A stretch of DNA of 64,000 nucleotides from an uncultured Macellibacteroides sp. (GTDB lineage Bacteria; Bacteroidota; Bacteroidia; Bacteroidales; Tannerellaceae). The stretch covers positions 434,001 through 498,000 of the forward strand of contig NZ_OY762974.1 in the NCBI RefSeq assembly GCF_963667135.1, given 5' to 3'. The notes below the pieces were generated by a model that was given only the letters and a program-made list of their open reading frames with translations, was not told the origin of the DNA and did not search any database. Position numbers and translations under genes: made by a program. This document shows, one piece after another, positions 34,798 to 43,899 of this stretch. The number at the start of each line of letters is the position of its first letter. The first letter of the stretch is position 1.

Positions 34798-36462
34798 ATG
34801 ATAAAAGAGAATTTTATAAAGATTTACGAAGATAGTTTTAAAGAAAACTGGGCCCTTCCAGCTCTGACCGATTATAGCAAAGGTACCTCATTTACATTTG
34901 GAGAAGTGGCAGCTGAGATAGCTCGCATTCACATTTTGTTTGAGGAATGTCAGATACGCAAGGGCGACAAAATCGCATTAATTGGTAAAGACAATGCCCG
35001 CTGGTGTATCACCTACATGGCATCTGTAACCTACGGAGCTGTTATTGTTCCTATATTACAGGACTTTAATCCAAACGACGTACATCATATTATCAACCAT
35101 TCTGAATCTGTATTCCTTTTCACAAGCGACCGCATATGGGATTCGCTGGAGGAAGAAAAAATTGAGCATATACGTGGCGTATTTTCTTTATCTGATTTTC
35201 GTTGTTTACATCAACGCGATGGCGAAAGCATTCAGAAACTGCTAAAGTCATTAGAAACAAAAATGGCGCACAAGTATCCATCCGGATTTTCAAAGGAAAA
35301 TATAAAATACGCAGAACTAAGTAATGACAAAGTACTTGTTCTCAATTACACTTCAGGTACCACTGGGTTCAGCAAAGGGGTAATGCTTACAGGAAATAAC
35401 CTTGCCGGAAACGTAACCTATGCCAAAACACTTGGCTTAATGTTCCGGGGTGACCATGAACTTTGCTTTCTACCTCTTGCACACGCATATAGCTGTACTT
35501 TTAATCTTCTTACTCCAATGGCAGTTGGAGCACACGTTTTCTTATTGGGTAAAGTTCCTACGCCCAAAATACTATTAACTGCATTCGAAGAGGTAAAGCC
35601 AAATTTAATTCTTACAGTTCCTCTTATTCTGGAAAAAATCTATAAAAAAATGATTCTTCCGCAACTCAACAAGCGAACTGTCAGACTTGCGTTAAACATC
35701 CCTTTGTTAGACAATCGTATATACGCTCAAATTCGAAAAAAACTAATAGATGCAATGGGAGGTCGCTTCAAAGAAATTATAGTTGGTGGAGCCGCTATGA
35801 ATCAAGAAGTAACAGATTTTCTCTATAAAATTAAGTTTCCATTTACAATTGGATACGGAATGACCGAATGCGCCCCCCTAATCAGCTACGATTCTTGCGA
35901 TTCATTTATCCCCGGGTCGTGCGGCCGGGTGCTTAAAGGAATAATGGATGTTAGAATAGATTCCGATGACCCTTATAATAAGGTGGGAGAAATTCAGATT
36001 CATGGAGAAAATGTAATGAAAGGATATTATAAAAACGAAGACGCAACTAAATCAGTTTTTACAGAAGACGGTTGGTTAAAAACAGGCGATTTAGGCACTA
36101 TCGATACCGACAAACGTATTTTCATCAGAGGCCGTAGCAAAACTATGATTTTAGGAGCCAGCGGTCAGAATATCTTTCCAGAAGAAATAGAAGCAAAACT
36201 CAATAACCTTCCTTTCATTATGGAAAGCCTGGTTATTGAAAAGGAAGGAAAACTGGTTGCGCTGGTTTATCCAGATTATGATACTGTAGATGGTACAGGA
36301 ATTTCTCATACCGATCTTCCAATAATTATGCAACAAAACCTGGAAGAGATTAATAAATTGGTAGCACCTTACGAAAAAGTTGCCTCTATCCAACTTTATC
36401 CTACAGAATTCGAAAAAACGCCGAAAAAAAGTATAAAAAGATATTTGTACAGCAATTTTTAA
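34798..36462 (+). CDS. AMP-dependent synthetase/ligase (long-chain acyl-CoA ligase type)
   Basis: 554 residues. ANL-superfamily core motifs: P-loop YTSGTTGFSKG (184-194), adenine-binding GYGMTECAPLISYD, ribose-binding WLKTGDLGTIDTDKRIFIRGR with Asp, hinge KTMILGASGQNIFPEEIE, and the catalytic C-terminal Lys in EKTPKKSIKRYLY. It activates a carboxylic acid, most likely a long-chain fatty acid, to acyl-CoA (or acyl-ACP) via an acyl-AMP intermediate. Single gene with a promoter divergent from mtaB; the substrate chain length is not determined. Confidence 0.9.
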   Translation: MIKENFIKIYEDSFKENWALPALTDYSKGTSFTFGEVAAEIARIHILFEECQIRKGDKIALIGKDNARWCITYMASVTYGAVIVPILQDFNPNDVHHIINHSESVFLFTSDRIWDSLEEEKIEHIRGVFSLSDFRCLHQRDGESIQKLLKSLETKMAHKYPSGFSKENIKYAELSNDKVLVLNYTSGTTGFSKGVMLTGNNLAGNVTYAKTLGLMFRGDHELCFLPLAHAYSCTFNLLTPMAVGAHVFLLGKVPTPKILLTAFEEVKPNLILTVPLILEKIYKKMILPQLNKRTVRLALNIPLLDNRIYAQIRKKLIDAMGGRFKEIIVGGAAMNQEVTDFLYKIKFPFTIGYGMTECAPLISYDSCDSFIPGSCGRVLKGIMDVRIDSDDPYNKVGEIQIHGENVMKGYYKNEDATKSVFTEDGWLKTGDLGTIDTDKRIFIRGRSKTMILGASGQNIFPEEIEAKLNNLPFIMESLVIEKEGKLVALVYPDYDTVDGTGISHTDLPIIMQQNLEEINKLVAPYEKVASIQLYPTEFEKTPKKSIKRYLYSNF

Positions 36463-36532
36463 CATTCGCAAAGTGCTTAATATTCAACACATTGCAAAAT
36501 AGTAAAAAAAAAATCAAAAAAAAGTTCTTCAT

Positions 36533-36566
36533 GTTGTACAACATAGACAATTAATATATACATTTG
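36533..36566 (+). promoter_or_regulatory. Promoter of the small lipoprotein gene
   Basis: GTTG (36533-36536), 22 bp, then TACATTTG (36559-36566); start codon 53 bases downstream. Confidence 0.6.
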
Positions 36567-36618
36567 CATCGTTTTACAACAACAAAGATATTATTGACCG
36601 TTTTAATTAAAAGACAAA

Positions 36619-36819
36619 ATGAAAAAGTTATTTGCTTTCGCTGCTATCGTTGCAGCTGTTTCTTTCTCTTCATGTGGTAACAAATCTGCTGAATCTACAG
36701 AAGCTGTAGCTGAACAACCAGCAGTTGAAGAAGTAGCTCCTGCTGTAGAAGAAGCTCCTGCTGTTGCTGATTCTGCTGCTGTTGAAGCTGCTCCAGTTGA
36801 AGCTGCTCCTGCTCAGTAA
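36619..36819 (+). CDS. Very small Ala/Glu/Val/Pro-rich lipoprotein
   Basis: 66 residues. Signal peptide MKKLFAFAAIVAAVSFSSC with lipidated Cys19, then GNKSAESTEAVAEQPAVEEVAPAVEE and further A-P-V/E repeats up to the end. No fold is expected in the low-complexity, acidic mature part. It has its own consensus promoter and a strong terminator, so it is a real, probably abundant product. The codon use is simple and biased (GCT, GAA, GTT), as in highly expressed genes. Function unknown; an envelope spacer role is conceivable. Confidence 0.75.
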   Translation: MKKLFAFAAIVAAVSFSSCGNKSAESTEAVAEQPAVEEVAPAVEEAPAVADSAAVEAAPVEAAPAQ

Positions 36820-36842
36820 TTAGAAGCTAAGAGTATTAAGAA

Positions 36843-36879
36843 AAAGTCTGTATGTTTATAACATACAGACTTTTTTTTT
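36843..36879 (+). terminator. Terminator after the small lipoprotein gene
   Basis: 14-bp perfect stem AAAGTCTGTATGTT (36843-36856) / AACATACAGACTTT (36860-36873), 3-base loop, then nine T. One of the strongest terminators in the window. Confidence 0.9.
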
Positions 36880-36902
36880 GTTTATTAATAAAAGATAAAC
36901 AC

Positions 36903-38975
36903 ATGAAACGAATTTTCACTTACCTGTTTTTTTATTTGCTTTCTCTACAAACCCTCTCAGCACAGTTTATAACAGATACAGTTCTGACTCTTCAGAATAT
37001 TGAAATACAAGGGCTACGTTTTCCCATAATTAACAGTGGGTCTGTAAAGCAACTTAGTGTACAAGAAAATATAACAGGTGGCTTGGGTAGTGCATCGGAT
37101 GTTCTCCGACAACTTCCCGCTGTAAACTCGGACATCGAAGGAGCAACATACTTCAGAGGATCCACAAAAATAGCTCAACTTATTAGCGGAATTCCCTATG
37201 GGTTCATGGAAGAGCAAAGTGGTGATTTACTAATCCAGCTTCCTGCTTTTTTCTTTAAAAGAATAACACTCCTATCTCAACCTGATTTATCTTTTATTCC
37301 AGATGGAGAAAGTGGAATTTTATCTTTTTCAACAAGTCCGGGCATAAAAGAATCGATGCCTTTTCAAATTATTGTTGGTGCAGGATTAAAAGAGCGATAT
37401 ACTGCCGGAGCTCATTTAAACCTTAACCCTAAAAGATGGCAAATTGCAGTTAACTATAACTACAGGCGTGAGTACCGCGAACGATCCTTTTACAAGCTTA
37501 CCAATAATGCGACGGGCTCAACAGAAATGAACAACAATGCGACAGCCCGACCAAATGTACATGTGACTGATCTTTCCATTGGTTATTCCATCACTAATCA
37601 AGATTTTTTATCTGTCTATTCCTTATATCAACATATGGGATATAACCGATACGGGGAAATCAATAATATCAAAAAAAATGCTGCAGGCAATATTATAAAT
37701 AAAATAATCCGCCATCGTTACAACAATCAGGAACAAGAGACTTATGCCGTAGAAGGTTCATGGAGACATCTATTCAAAAAAGAGGCTCAGATGACCGTTC
37801 GCTTCAATTACAATAATTATTTATATGATGAAGATAATCACTATGAAAACGAGCAACCGTCAAGCAAGCAGATAGTTGCCCAGGATAACTTAGGGGTGAT
37901 ACAGAACAAACATAATTATTTTCTTACAGCTGCTTTCAGCAAACCACTAGGTGACAACTATACTTTGAAGGCCGGATATATTGGTCGAATACAGAACGAT
38001 CAATACACAGCTGTAGCAGAAAATCTAACAAATGGAAACTGGATCCCCAATGCTTCAAAATCAACCGATTTTAGTTTCACGCGCTATATAAACCTGGCAT
38101 ATACCTCCCTACAGAAAAAGATGGGAGCTTTATTCGTGGAAACAGGTTTACAAGCGGAGCATACTTTTCAGGAAATCAGTTCTACTTCGCCAGCAATGTT
38201 TCCAAAACGTAATCAAATTTATTTATACCCAAAGGCTACGTTAAAATATCTCACATCTAATGCTGGTAATTTTAGCTTAGGTTATCAACAACGTACTAAC
38301 CGGCCACTATCACTGGATCTTAATCCATTTACAGACAGGACAGATGCAACCTATATTAAACAAGGAAATCCAGATCTAAAGGCAGAGTTAATTCACTTGG
38401 TCGAGCTGTCTTATTCAATTGGGAAATCAACTTATTCAGCAACTTCCACCCTCTATTACAGACATAAGACTAATCGAATTATGGATATTGCAGCACAAGT
38501 AAACAATGATATTATATGGACAAAACAAAATTTAGGGAACAGTAATACATATGGTTTCGAAGTTTCGGTTAATTGGCAACCACTTCGTTGGTTTAATGCC
38601 GGAGCATCAGCGGATATATATCGTGATGAAATTGACGGGCGCTCGATTGGATACGATGCACAAAAGAAAATGAACTGTTTTCTTACTAAAGCTAATATAC
38701 AGATAAAACTATCCCCAACTACCCTATTGCAAGGTGATGGCTTTTATATCTCAGATCAGCTTACGGCTCAGGGAGAAATAAAAAGTCGCTATAGTGTAAA
38801 TGCAGGGATAGCTCAATACTTAGCAGATCGTAAGCTGAAAGCAACACTTAGTATTACAAACCTGTTCGACAGTCTGAAAGAAACTACCGTTATATCGACT
38901 GGAGCATTTCAGCAATCTCAGATACGTAATCGTGACGCTTGTGTATCCTGGCTAACTCTTACCTACAATCTTTAA
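36903..38975 (+). CDS. TonB-dependent outer-membrane receptor without SusD partner
   Basis: I start at 36903 (MKRIFTYLFFYLLSLQTLSAQ, a signal peptide); a longer frame from 36852 would begin inside the preceding terminator. The mature protein of about 670 residues has a short plug (VLRQLPAVNSDIEGATYFRGSTKIAQLISGIP...) and a barrel with many aromatic-rich strands, including GYQQRTNRPLSLDLNPF and LKAELIHLVELSYSIGKSTYSATSTLYYRHKT. It has no carboxypeptidase-D or STN domain and no susD follows, so it is not a glycan importer of the Sus type. A metal-chelate or cofactor substrate is possible. It ends at the shared hairpin 38993-39024. Confidence 0.85.
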   Translation: MKRIFTYLFFYLLSLQTLSAQFITDTVLTLQNIEIQGLRFPIINSGSVKQLSVQENITGGLGSASDVLRQLPAVNSDIEGATYFRGSTKIAQLISGIPYGFMEEQSGDLLIQLPAFFFKRITLLSQPDLSFIPDGESGILSFSTSPGIKESMPFQIIVGAGLKERYTAGAHLNLNPKRWQIAVNYNYRREYRERSFYKLTNNATGSTEMNNNATARPNVHVTDLSIGYSITNQDFLSVYSLYQHMGYNRYGEINNIKKNAAGNIINKIIRHRYNNQEQETYAVEGSWRHLFKKEAQMTVRFNYNNYLYDEDNHYENEQPSSKQIVAQDNLGVIQNKHNYFLTAAFSKPLGDNYTLKAGYIGRIQNDQYTAVAENLTNGNWIPNASKSTDFSFTRYINLAYTSLQKKMGALFVETGLQAEHTFQEISSTSPAMFPKRNQIYLYPKATLKYLTSNAGNFSLGYQQRTNRPLSLDLNPFTDRTDATYIKQGNPDLKAELIHLVELSYSIGKSTYSATSTLYYRHKTNRIMDIAAQVNNDIIWTKQNLGNSNTYGFEVSVNWQPLRWFNAGASADIYRDEIDGRSIGYDAQKKMNCFLTKANIQIKLSPTTLLQGDGFYISDQLTAQGEIKSRYSVNAGIAQYLADRKLKATLSITNLFDSLKETTVISTGAFQQSQIRNRDACVSWLTLTYNL

Positions 38976-38992
38976 TGCTGTTATAAACAAAA

Positions 38993-39024
38993 AAAAGAGG
39001 CATTCCTTTCGGAATACCTCTTTT
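38993..39024. terminator. Bidirectional terminator between the TonB receptor and rplI
   Basis: Stem AAAAGAGGCATTCC / GGAATACCTCTTTT with one C-A mismatch and loop TTTC. A run on one side and T run on the other serve both convergent genes. Confidence 0.8.
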
Positions 39025-39043
39025 CTTTATGAATAAAAGTTGA

Positions 39044-39487
39044 TTATTCAGCAACCACTTCAAATGAAATTTCAACAGAAACTTCTTTGTGAAGTTTAAC
39101 CGTAGCTTTGTAGCTACCAACTTCTTTTACAGATTCTTTGATGTAGATAATTTTGCGATCTACTTCTAATCCAGCTTTTGCTAAAGCTTCAGCAACCTGA
39201 ATGTTAGATACAGAACCGAAAATAGTACCTGTAGAACTTGTTTTAGCTCCAATTGTCAATGAAACACCTTCCAATTTTGAAGCCAGAGCCTGAGCATCAG
39301 CCTTAATCTTAGCTAGCTTGTGAGCGCGTTGTTTCAAATTTTCTGCCAAAACTTTCTTAGCGGATTCTGAAGCGATCACCGCTTTACCTTGGGGGATTAG
39401 AAAGTTACGTCCGTAACCGTCTTTAACTGTTACGATATCGTCCTTGTAGCCTAAATTCACTACGTCTTCTTTCAAAATAACTTGCAT
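39044..39487 (-). CDS. rplI: Ribosomal protein bL9
   Basis: 147 residues. The conserved N-terminal rRNA-binding motif is [36 protein letters not shown], followed by the long connecting helix and a C-terminal domain ([25 protein letters not shown]...[21 protein letters not shown]). Complete. It lies last in the rpsF-rpsR-rplI operon, 22 bases after rpsR. Confidence 0.98.
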   Translation of the reverse strand: MQVILKEDVVNLGYKDDIVTVKDGYGRNFLIPQGKAVIASESAKKVLAENLKQRAHKLAKIKADAQALASKLEGVSLTIGAKTSSTGTIFGSVSNIQVAEALAKAGLEVDRKIIYIKESVKEVGSYKATVKLHKEVSVEISFEVVAE

Positions 39488-39509
39488 ATTCTGTTTCCTC
39501 CTTTTTTTA

Positions 39510-39779
39510 TTATTTCATTAAATCGGTTACGAAGGGAAGCAACGCCAGGTGACGAGCTCTCTTAACTGCCTGCGCAATACGACGTTGGAACTTCAATGAA
39601 GTACCTGTAATACGACGAGGAAGAATTTTACCCTGTTCGTTCAAGAATTTCTTCAAGAATTCAGGATCTTTGTAATCGATATACTTAATACCGTTCTTTT
39701 TGAAACGGCAATATTTCTTTTTCTTAACGTCTACTGAGGGAGGTGTTAAGTATCTGATTTCTGATTGTGCTGCTGCCAT
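39510..39779 (-). CDS. rpsR: Ribosomal protein bS18
   Basis: 89 residues. Signature [64 protein letters not shown] covers almost the whole bS18 domain. It has a short basic N-terminal extension. It is 2 bases after rpsF, co-transcribed. It binds 16S rRNA next to bS6. Confidence 0.98.
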   Translation of the reverse strand: MAAAQSEIRYLTPPSVDVKKKKYCRFKKNGIKYIDYKDPEFLKKFLNEQGKILPRRITGTSLKFQRRIAQAVKRARHLALLPFVTDLMK

Positions 39780-39781
39780 AA

Positions 39782-40135
39782 TTAGTTCTCCTTTACTGTT
39801 TCTTTAGTTGATTTCAAATGTCTTCTCTTAGCTGCGTATTCTGCTGCATACTTATCCTGACGGAAAGTCAGGAAGCGAATCACACGCTCGTCACGACGGA
39901 ATTGAATTTCCAGTTTGGCGATTGTTTCAGGATTTGCTTTGAATTCAACTAACTGGTAAAATCCAGTAGTTTTCTTGTCGATAGGATAAGCAAGCTTGCG
40001 CAAACCCCAGTTCTCTTCATTCACGATTTCAGCACCTTCTGCTTTGAGAAGAGTTGTGAATTTTTCTACCGCTTCCTTCATCTGTGCGTCAGACAAAACG
40101 GGAGTCAAAATGAAAACGGTTTCGTAATTGTTCAT
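39782..40135 (-). CDS. rpsF: Ribosomal protein bS6
   Basis: 117 residues. [26 protein letters not shown], then [30 protein letters not shown] and [23 protein letters not shown], the standard bS6 fold. First gene of the S6-S18-L9 operon, with a consensus promoter at 40178-40209. bS6-bS18 feedback on its own leader is known in several bacteria; I see no diagnostic leader structure here. Confidence 0.98.
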   Translation of the reverse strand: MNNYETVFILTPVLSDAQMKEAVEKFTTLLKAEGAEIVNEENWGLRKLAYPIDKKTTGFYQLVEFKANPETIAKLEIQFRRDERVIRFLTFRQDKYAAEYAAKRRHLKSTKETVKEN

Positions 40136-40177
40136 AAAACGCTGTTTTGTTTTGTAATTAATAAAAATTTAGCGGTG

Positions 40178-40209
40178 CAAAGGTAGGGATTATATATTTT
40201 TCGTGCAAA
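40178..40209 (-). promoter_or_regulatory. Promoter of rpsF-rpsR-rplI
   Basis: On the minus strand TTTG (40206-40209), 20 bp, then TACCTTTG (40178-40185): a full match to the Bacteroidetes TTTG/TAnnTTTG promoter, 42 bases ahead of the start codon. Confidence 0.85.
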
Positions 40210-40272
40210 CCTTTCAGTATGTTTTTTCATTAAAGTATTTCCTTCCTGTTAGTTATCTTTCTGAACAAACGC

Positions 40273-40280
40273 TATCTTTG
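40273..40280 (+). promoter_or_regulatory. -7 box for the alpha/beta hydrolase gene
   Basis: TATCTTTG on plus, 23 bases ahead of the start codon. Confidence 0.5.
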
Positions 40281-40303
40281 CAGTAAATGAACATACACAC
40301 CAG

Positions 40304-41332
40304 ATGAAAAACAAAAAGATAAAACAATTACTTATACTTTTACTTTTAGGTTCAGGTTGGTTTACGGCTAAGGGGCAGTATCAGATTGAACTTCCCGGCA
40401 ACAGTTACAGTTTCAGAACAATACATATGGCAGACGACTATACAGGTCCGGTTGTATGCACGCTAATAAAACGAACCCCTGTCCCCAATCAGAAGCAAGC
40501 CATACTTTACGTACACGGGTACAATGATTATTTTTTTCAACGTGCGTTGGGGGATAGTGCCGCAGCTCATGGTTATAACTTTTACGCGTTGGATCTCCGC
40601 AAATACGGCCGTTCTATTTTATCTGGACAAGATGCATTTTATGTAAGGAATCTTTCTGAATATTTTGCAGATATAGACACTGCTCTTGCTATAATAAAAA
40701 CAGAAGGCAATAGTGACATTGTGCTTATGGCTCATTCAACCGGCGGACTAATCACCCCTCTGTACATGCAAAGCAAAGGGAATAATCTTCCTGTAAATGC
40801 TCTCGTACTTAACAGTCCTTTTTTAGATATGAACATGAGCTGGTTTATGGAAAAAATTGTAATTCCTGCTATTTCGTTTATCGGACGTTACTTTCCTAAT
40901 CTGAAAGTAGAGGGTAACGGAATATCACAATATGCTCATAGCTTACTAAAACGATTTAATGGAGAATGGGAATATAATGAACAATGGAAAAAAACTTTCG
41001 GACACCCTAAAAGAGCAGGATGGATACATGCAATTCACAATGGACATGTAACTATACAAAAGGGATTAAAAATAGGATGCCCTATACTAGTAATGTCGTC
41101 CGACAAATCCATTCCAGAAACGAAAGAATGGAACGAACTATACCACACATCAGACATAGTACTGGATGTGAATGACATACAAAAATACGGTAAAAAACTT
41201 GGCAACAACGTTACATGCAAGATAATACCTGGGGGAAAACACGATCTTATCCTTTCAAAAGAACGAGCAAGAAAGCAAACCTATCAAGTAATGTTCGGCT
41301 GGATGGATCAGCAGCTAAAGAAACAAAAATAA
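40304..41332 (+). CDS. Secreted alpha/beta hydrolase (serine aminopeptidase/lysophospholipase-like)
   Basis: 342 residues with signal peptide MKNKKIKQLLILLLLGSGWFTAKGQ. Hydrolase_4-type fold: oxyanion segment LYVHGYNDYFFQ, YALDLRKYGRS, nucleophile Ser in LMAHSTGGLITPLYM (a G-x-S-x-G variant with Ala-His-Ser), and the C-terminal acid/His in LVMSSDKS and PGGKHDLILS. It probably cleaves an ester, lipid or glycan acyl group in the periplasm or at the cell surface. Single gene with a -7 box at 40273; it converges with the HAD gene 5 bases away. Confidence 0.82.
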   Translation: MKNKKIKQLLILLLLGSGWFTAKGQYQIELPGNSYSFRTIHMADDYTGPVVCTLIKRTPVPNQKQAILYVHGYNDYFFQRALGDSAAAHGYNFYALDLRKYGRSILSGQDAFYVRNLSEYFADIDTALAIIKTEGNSDIVLMAHSTGGLITPLYMQSKGNNLPVNALVLNSPFLDMNMSWFMEKIVIPAISFIGRYFPNLKVEGNGISQYAHSLLKRFNGEWEYNEQWKKTFGHPKRAGWIHAIHNGHVTIQKGLKIGCPILVMSSDKSIPETKEWNELYHTSDIVLDVNDIQKYGKKLGNNVTCKIIPGGKHDLILSKERARKQTYQVMFGWMDQQLKKQK

Positions 41333-41337
41333 ATCTA

Positions 41338-41772
41338 CTAGCGATTTAAACCAAAAAATTTACGCTTTTTCTGAGATGTTTCCTGAGCCATTGCTCCTTT
41401 CAGGAAAACATCTGTAGAAAAACAAGAACCATTAACTCCATTTTTAAGCGTATTGTAAATAAGCCCCCAATCGGGTAAACCACCAAAATTACGGTCGTCG
41501 ATAAATAAATCGGCAGTTAGTTTACGAGGACTCTTGGTTGCATCTTCCTCTGGGTTATTTTTATTCGCCGCATAAAACACTAAACCTCTTTCTTTACAAA
41601 AAGCCACAGCCTCATCAAGTAGATCGCCCTCACGTACAGTCCATAGAATTAGTAAATGACGACCTTCTTGCTGAATCAATTTTAATGATTCAATTGCAAA
41701 AGGAATCTCCTCACCTATCTTGGGATATTTATGTGTAACAATTGTTCCATCAAAATCAACCGCTATAACCAT
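41338..41772 (-). CDS. HAD-superfamily hydrolase
   Basis: 144 residues. Catalytic motif I DFDGTIV (Asp6/Asp8), motif II TVREGDLLDEAVAFC, and ADLFIDDRNFGGLP carrying the metal-binding DD. It is short, with no large cap domain. Such single-domain HAD proteins in Bacteroidetes dephosphorylate small phosphorylated metabolites; substrate unknown. It has its own -7 box at 41805-41812. Confidence 0.85.
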   Translation of the reverse strand: MVIAVDFDGTIVTHKYPKIGEEIPFAIESLKLIQQEGRHLLILWTVREGDLLDEAVAFCKERGLVFYAANKNNPEEDATKSPRKLTADLFIDDRNFGGLPDWGLIYNTLKNGVNGSCFSTDVFLKGAMAQETSQKKRKFFGLNR

Positions 41773-41804
41773 AGTGTATATTTTTCTTTTCTAGTTTAAA
41801 AACA

Positions 41805-41812
41805 CAAAGGTA
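41805..41812 (-). promoter_or_regulatory. -7 box for the HAD hydrolase gene
   Basis: TACCTTTG on the minus strand, 33 bases ahead of the start codon. Confidence 0.5.
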
Positions 41813-41848
41813 GTTTTTTCTTACAATTAACGAAGGTTGAAGTTTCAT

Positions 41849-43780
41849 TTAGTTTTTGGGATCATATATTTCATATGGAGAATGACTGCTGATAAACTCG
41901 GGTACTAGCTTCTTCATTGACAAAATAACCTGTTCAGATTCTTCAGAATCTGCCATTGAAACGAGTCCATTTACTGCTACTCTAACTACCTCCCAGTCAC
42001 AGGGTCTAACCTGGGCAATACGTATTTTAGGATGTCGTGTAGGCAATGTATATTCATTATCGGTAAGCAATTCCTCGTATAGTTTTTCTCCCGGACGTAA
42101 ACCCGCGAATACAACTTTAACTTGTTCATCGGGAACAAGTCCTGCAAGCTGAATCATTCGTCGTGCCATATCTGCAATTTTAACAGGTTCACCCATATCA
42201 AAGACAAAAATCTCGCCTCCCCTTCCAAGAGTTACCGCTTCGAGTACAAGTCGGGAAGCTTCCGGGATTGTCATGAAGTAGCGGAAAATGTCCGGATGAG
42301 TCACCGTAACTGGTCCCCCCCGGCGAATTTGATCTCGAAAACGAGCAACAACAGATCCATTAGATCCAAGAACATTTCCAAACCGTGTGGTAATAAATTG
42401 AGTCTTATTTAATGCTTTCCCCAATGAAATACTCAGGCTTTGCACATACATTTCCGCAATACGTTTCGATGCACCCATTACATTTGTTGGATTAACAGCC
42501 TTATCAGTTGATATCATAATAAAACGTTTAACGGCATAGGCAACAGCCGTATCTGCCAGTTTTCTGGTCCCATCAACATTCGTTCGTATGGCTTCACAGG
42601 GATAAGCTTCCATAAGTGGTACGTGTTTATAGGCAGCAGCATGAAAAACCACTGTCGGGGCATACTTCTTAAATACAAAATCCAAGCGGGATTGCATCCG
42701 GACATCGCCAATGATAGGGACAAAATTAAGAAATGGAAATCGATCCTCCATCTCAAGTCTCAGGTCATGCATGGGTGTCTCTGCATTATCAAGGAGAATA
42801 AGTTGTTTCACGTTTATGGAAGCGAGCAAGCGCGTTATTTCACTTCCGATAGATCCCGCTGCACCTGTAACAAGAATTACTTCCGGTTTAAGCATCGTAG
42901 ATATTTCCTCCATATTGATAAAAATCTGATCTCTCCCCAGCAAATCTTCAATTTTTATTTCACGTATTTGCGACCTGGCCTGATCGGGATTACTCAATGC
43001 TTCGACTGAAGGAGCAACCAGAAGTTCTATTTTTGTCTCCAGACAAACCTCTACGAACCGGTTACGTTCCTTTTGCACCGAAGCATAATCCGGAAACATT
43101 ACTGTCTGCATATGTTCGCGAGTCAGTATCTTTCTCAACGATTCGGAATTACTTACACCAAAAACGGGTAAACCAGCTATTCGCATTCCATCTTGCTCCA
43201 TATCAACTGTTAATAAACCAACAGCTACATAAGGTTGAAATGCTCCGCTCCTAACCCAGTTAACCAAAGATATACTATGATTATCTGTTCCATAAATAAA
43301 CATGCGATGGTTACCATAAAAACTTCCACCTACAAGCGAATAATAAAGACTGACTAACAATGCCCTGACACTTATCAACATAAAAAATGAAAGCAACATA
43401 TCCAAACAAACCACTGCTACCCAAAGAGCGGAGAATTCTCTGATCTGCCATAAAGAAAGAAACAAAAGCAGTTCTTTAGTGAAGATGGCCAATAGCAGAC
43501 GACTTGCTTCCTGTATGGACGCATGACGAATAATACCTCTATATAGCTTAAAGATTAGCTGAACAAACACATTAACTCCGCTGGATAATAGAATAATGAA
43601 ATATATAGTACCGGATACCGAACGTACCTCTAATAGGACTGAAATAAGAAGATAAGCTATAACTGAACAAAGGACTGAAAGTGACAGATCAATACAAAAT
43701 ACGATCCATCGATTCAGATACTTCATAGTTATAAGTTTACGCACCAAAGCAGAAACAGAACGAACTAATTGTTGTCTCAT
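41849..43780 (-). CDS. Membrane nucleotide-sugar 4,6-dehydratase/epimerase (CapD/WbpM family)
   Basis: 643 residues. Four N-terminal membrane helices (about 25-150), then a CoA-binding-like Rossmann segment (RMFIYGTDNHS...), then the extended SDR domain: NAD motif VILVTGAAGSIGSEITRLL, VFHAAAYKHVPLMEAYP, and ISTDKAVNPTNVMGASKRIAEMYVQ with the S-x-M/A-K type active site of this family, then FGNVLGSNGSVVARFRDQI. It makes keto-deoxy sugars from UDP-HexNAc for capsule or O-polysaccharide at the inner membrane. It is not in a visible capsule cluster. An alternative start at 43726 (MKYLNRW...) is possible. Confidence 0.9.
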   Translation of the reverse strand: MRQQLVRSVSALVRKLITMKYLNRWIVFCIDLSLSVLCSVIAYLLISVLLEVRSVSGTIYFIILLSSGVNVFVQLIFKLYRGIIRHASIQEASRLLLAIFTKELLLFLSLWQIREFSALWVAVVCLDMLLSFFMLISVRALLVSLYYSLVGGSFYGNHRMFIYGTDNHSISLVNWVRSGAFQPYVAVGLLTVDMEQDGMRIAGLPVFGVSNSESLRKILTREHMQTVMFPDYASVQKERNRFVEVCLETKIELLVAPSVEALSNPDQARSQIREIKIEDLLGRDQIFINMEEISTMLKPEVILVTGAAGSIGSEITRLLASINVKQLILLDNAETPMHDLRLEMEDRFPFLNFVPIIGDVRMQSRLDFVFKKYAPTVVFHAAAYKHVPLMEAYPCEAIRTNVDGTRKLADTAVAYAVKRFIMISTDKAVNPTNVMGASKRIAEMYVQSLSISLGKALNKTQFITTRFGNVLGSNGSVVARFRDQIRRGGPVTVTHPDIFRYFMTIPEASRLVLEAVTLGRGGEIFVFDMGEPVKIADMARRMIQLAGLVPDEQVKVVFAGLRPGEKLYEELLTDNEYTLPTRHPKIRIAQVRPCDWEVVRVAVNGLVSMADSEESEQVILSMKKLVPEFISSHSPYEIYDPKN

Positions 43781-43899
43781 ATAACTATCTATGTATTAGT
43801 TAAATGAAAATCGTAATCCTTTATTATCTTATACCTTTCGTATAAAAATAACAATACATGATTACAGAATGTTAGTTCCTTTTTCTTTTAATAACACAA

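Noticed and set aside
36852..36902. Upstream start of the TonB receptor
   Set aside because: The codons fall in the preceding terminator stem; the ATG at 36903 starts a proper signal peptide.
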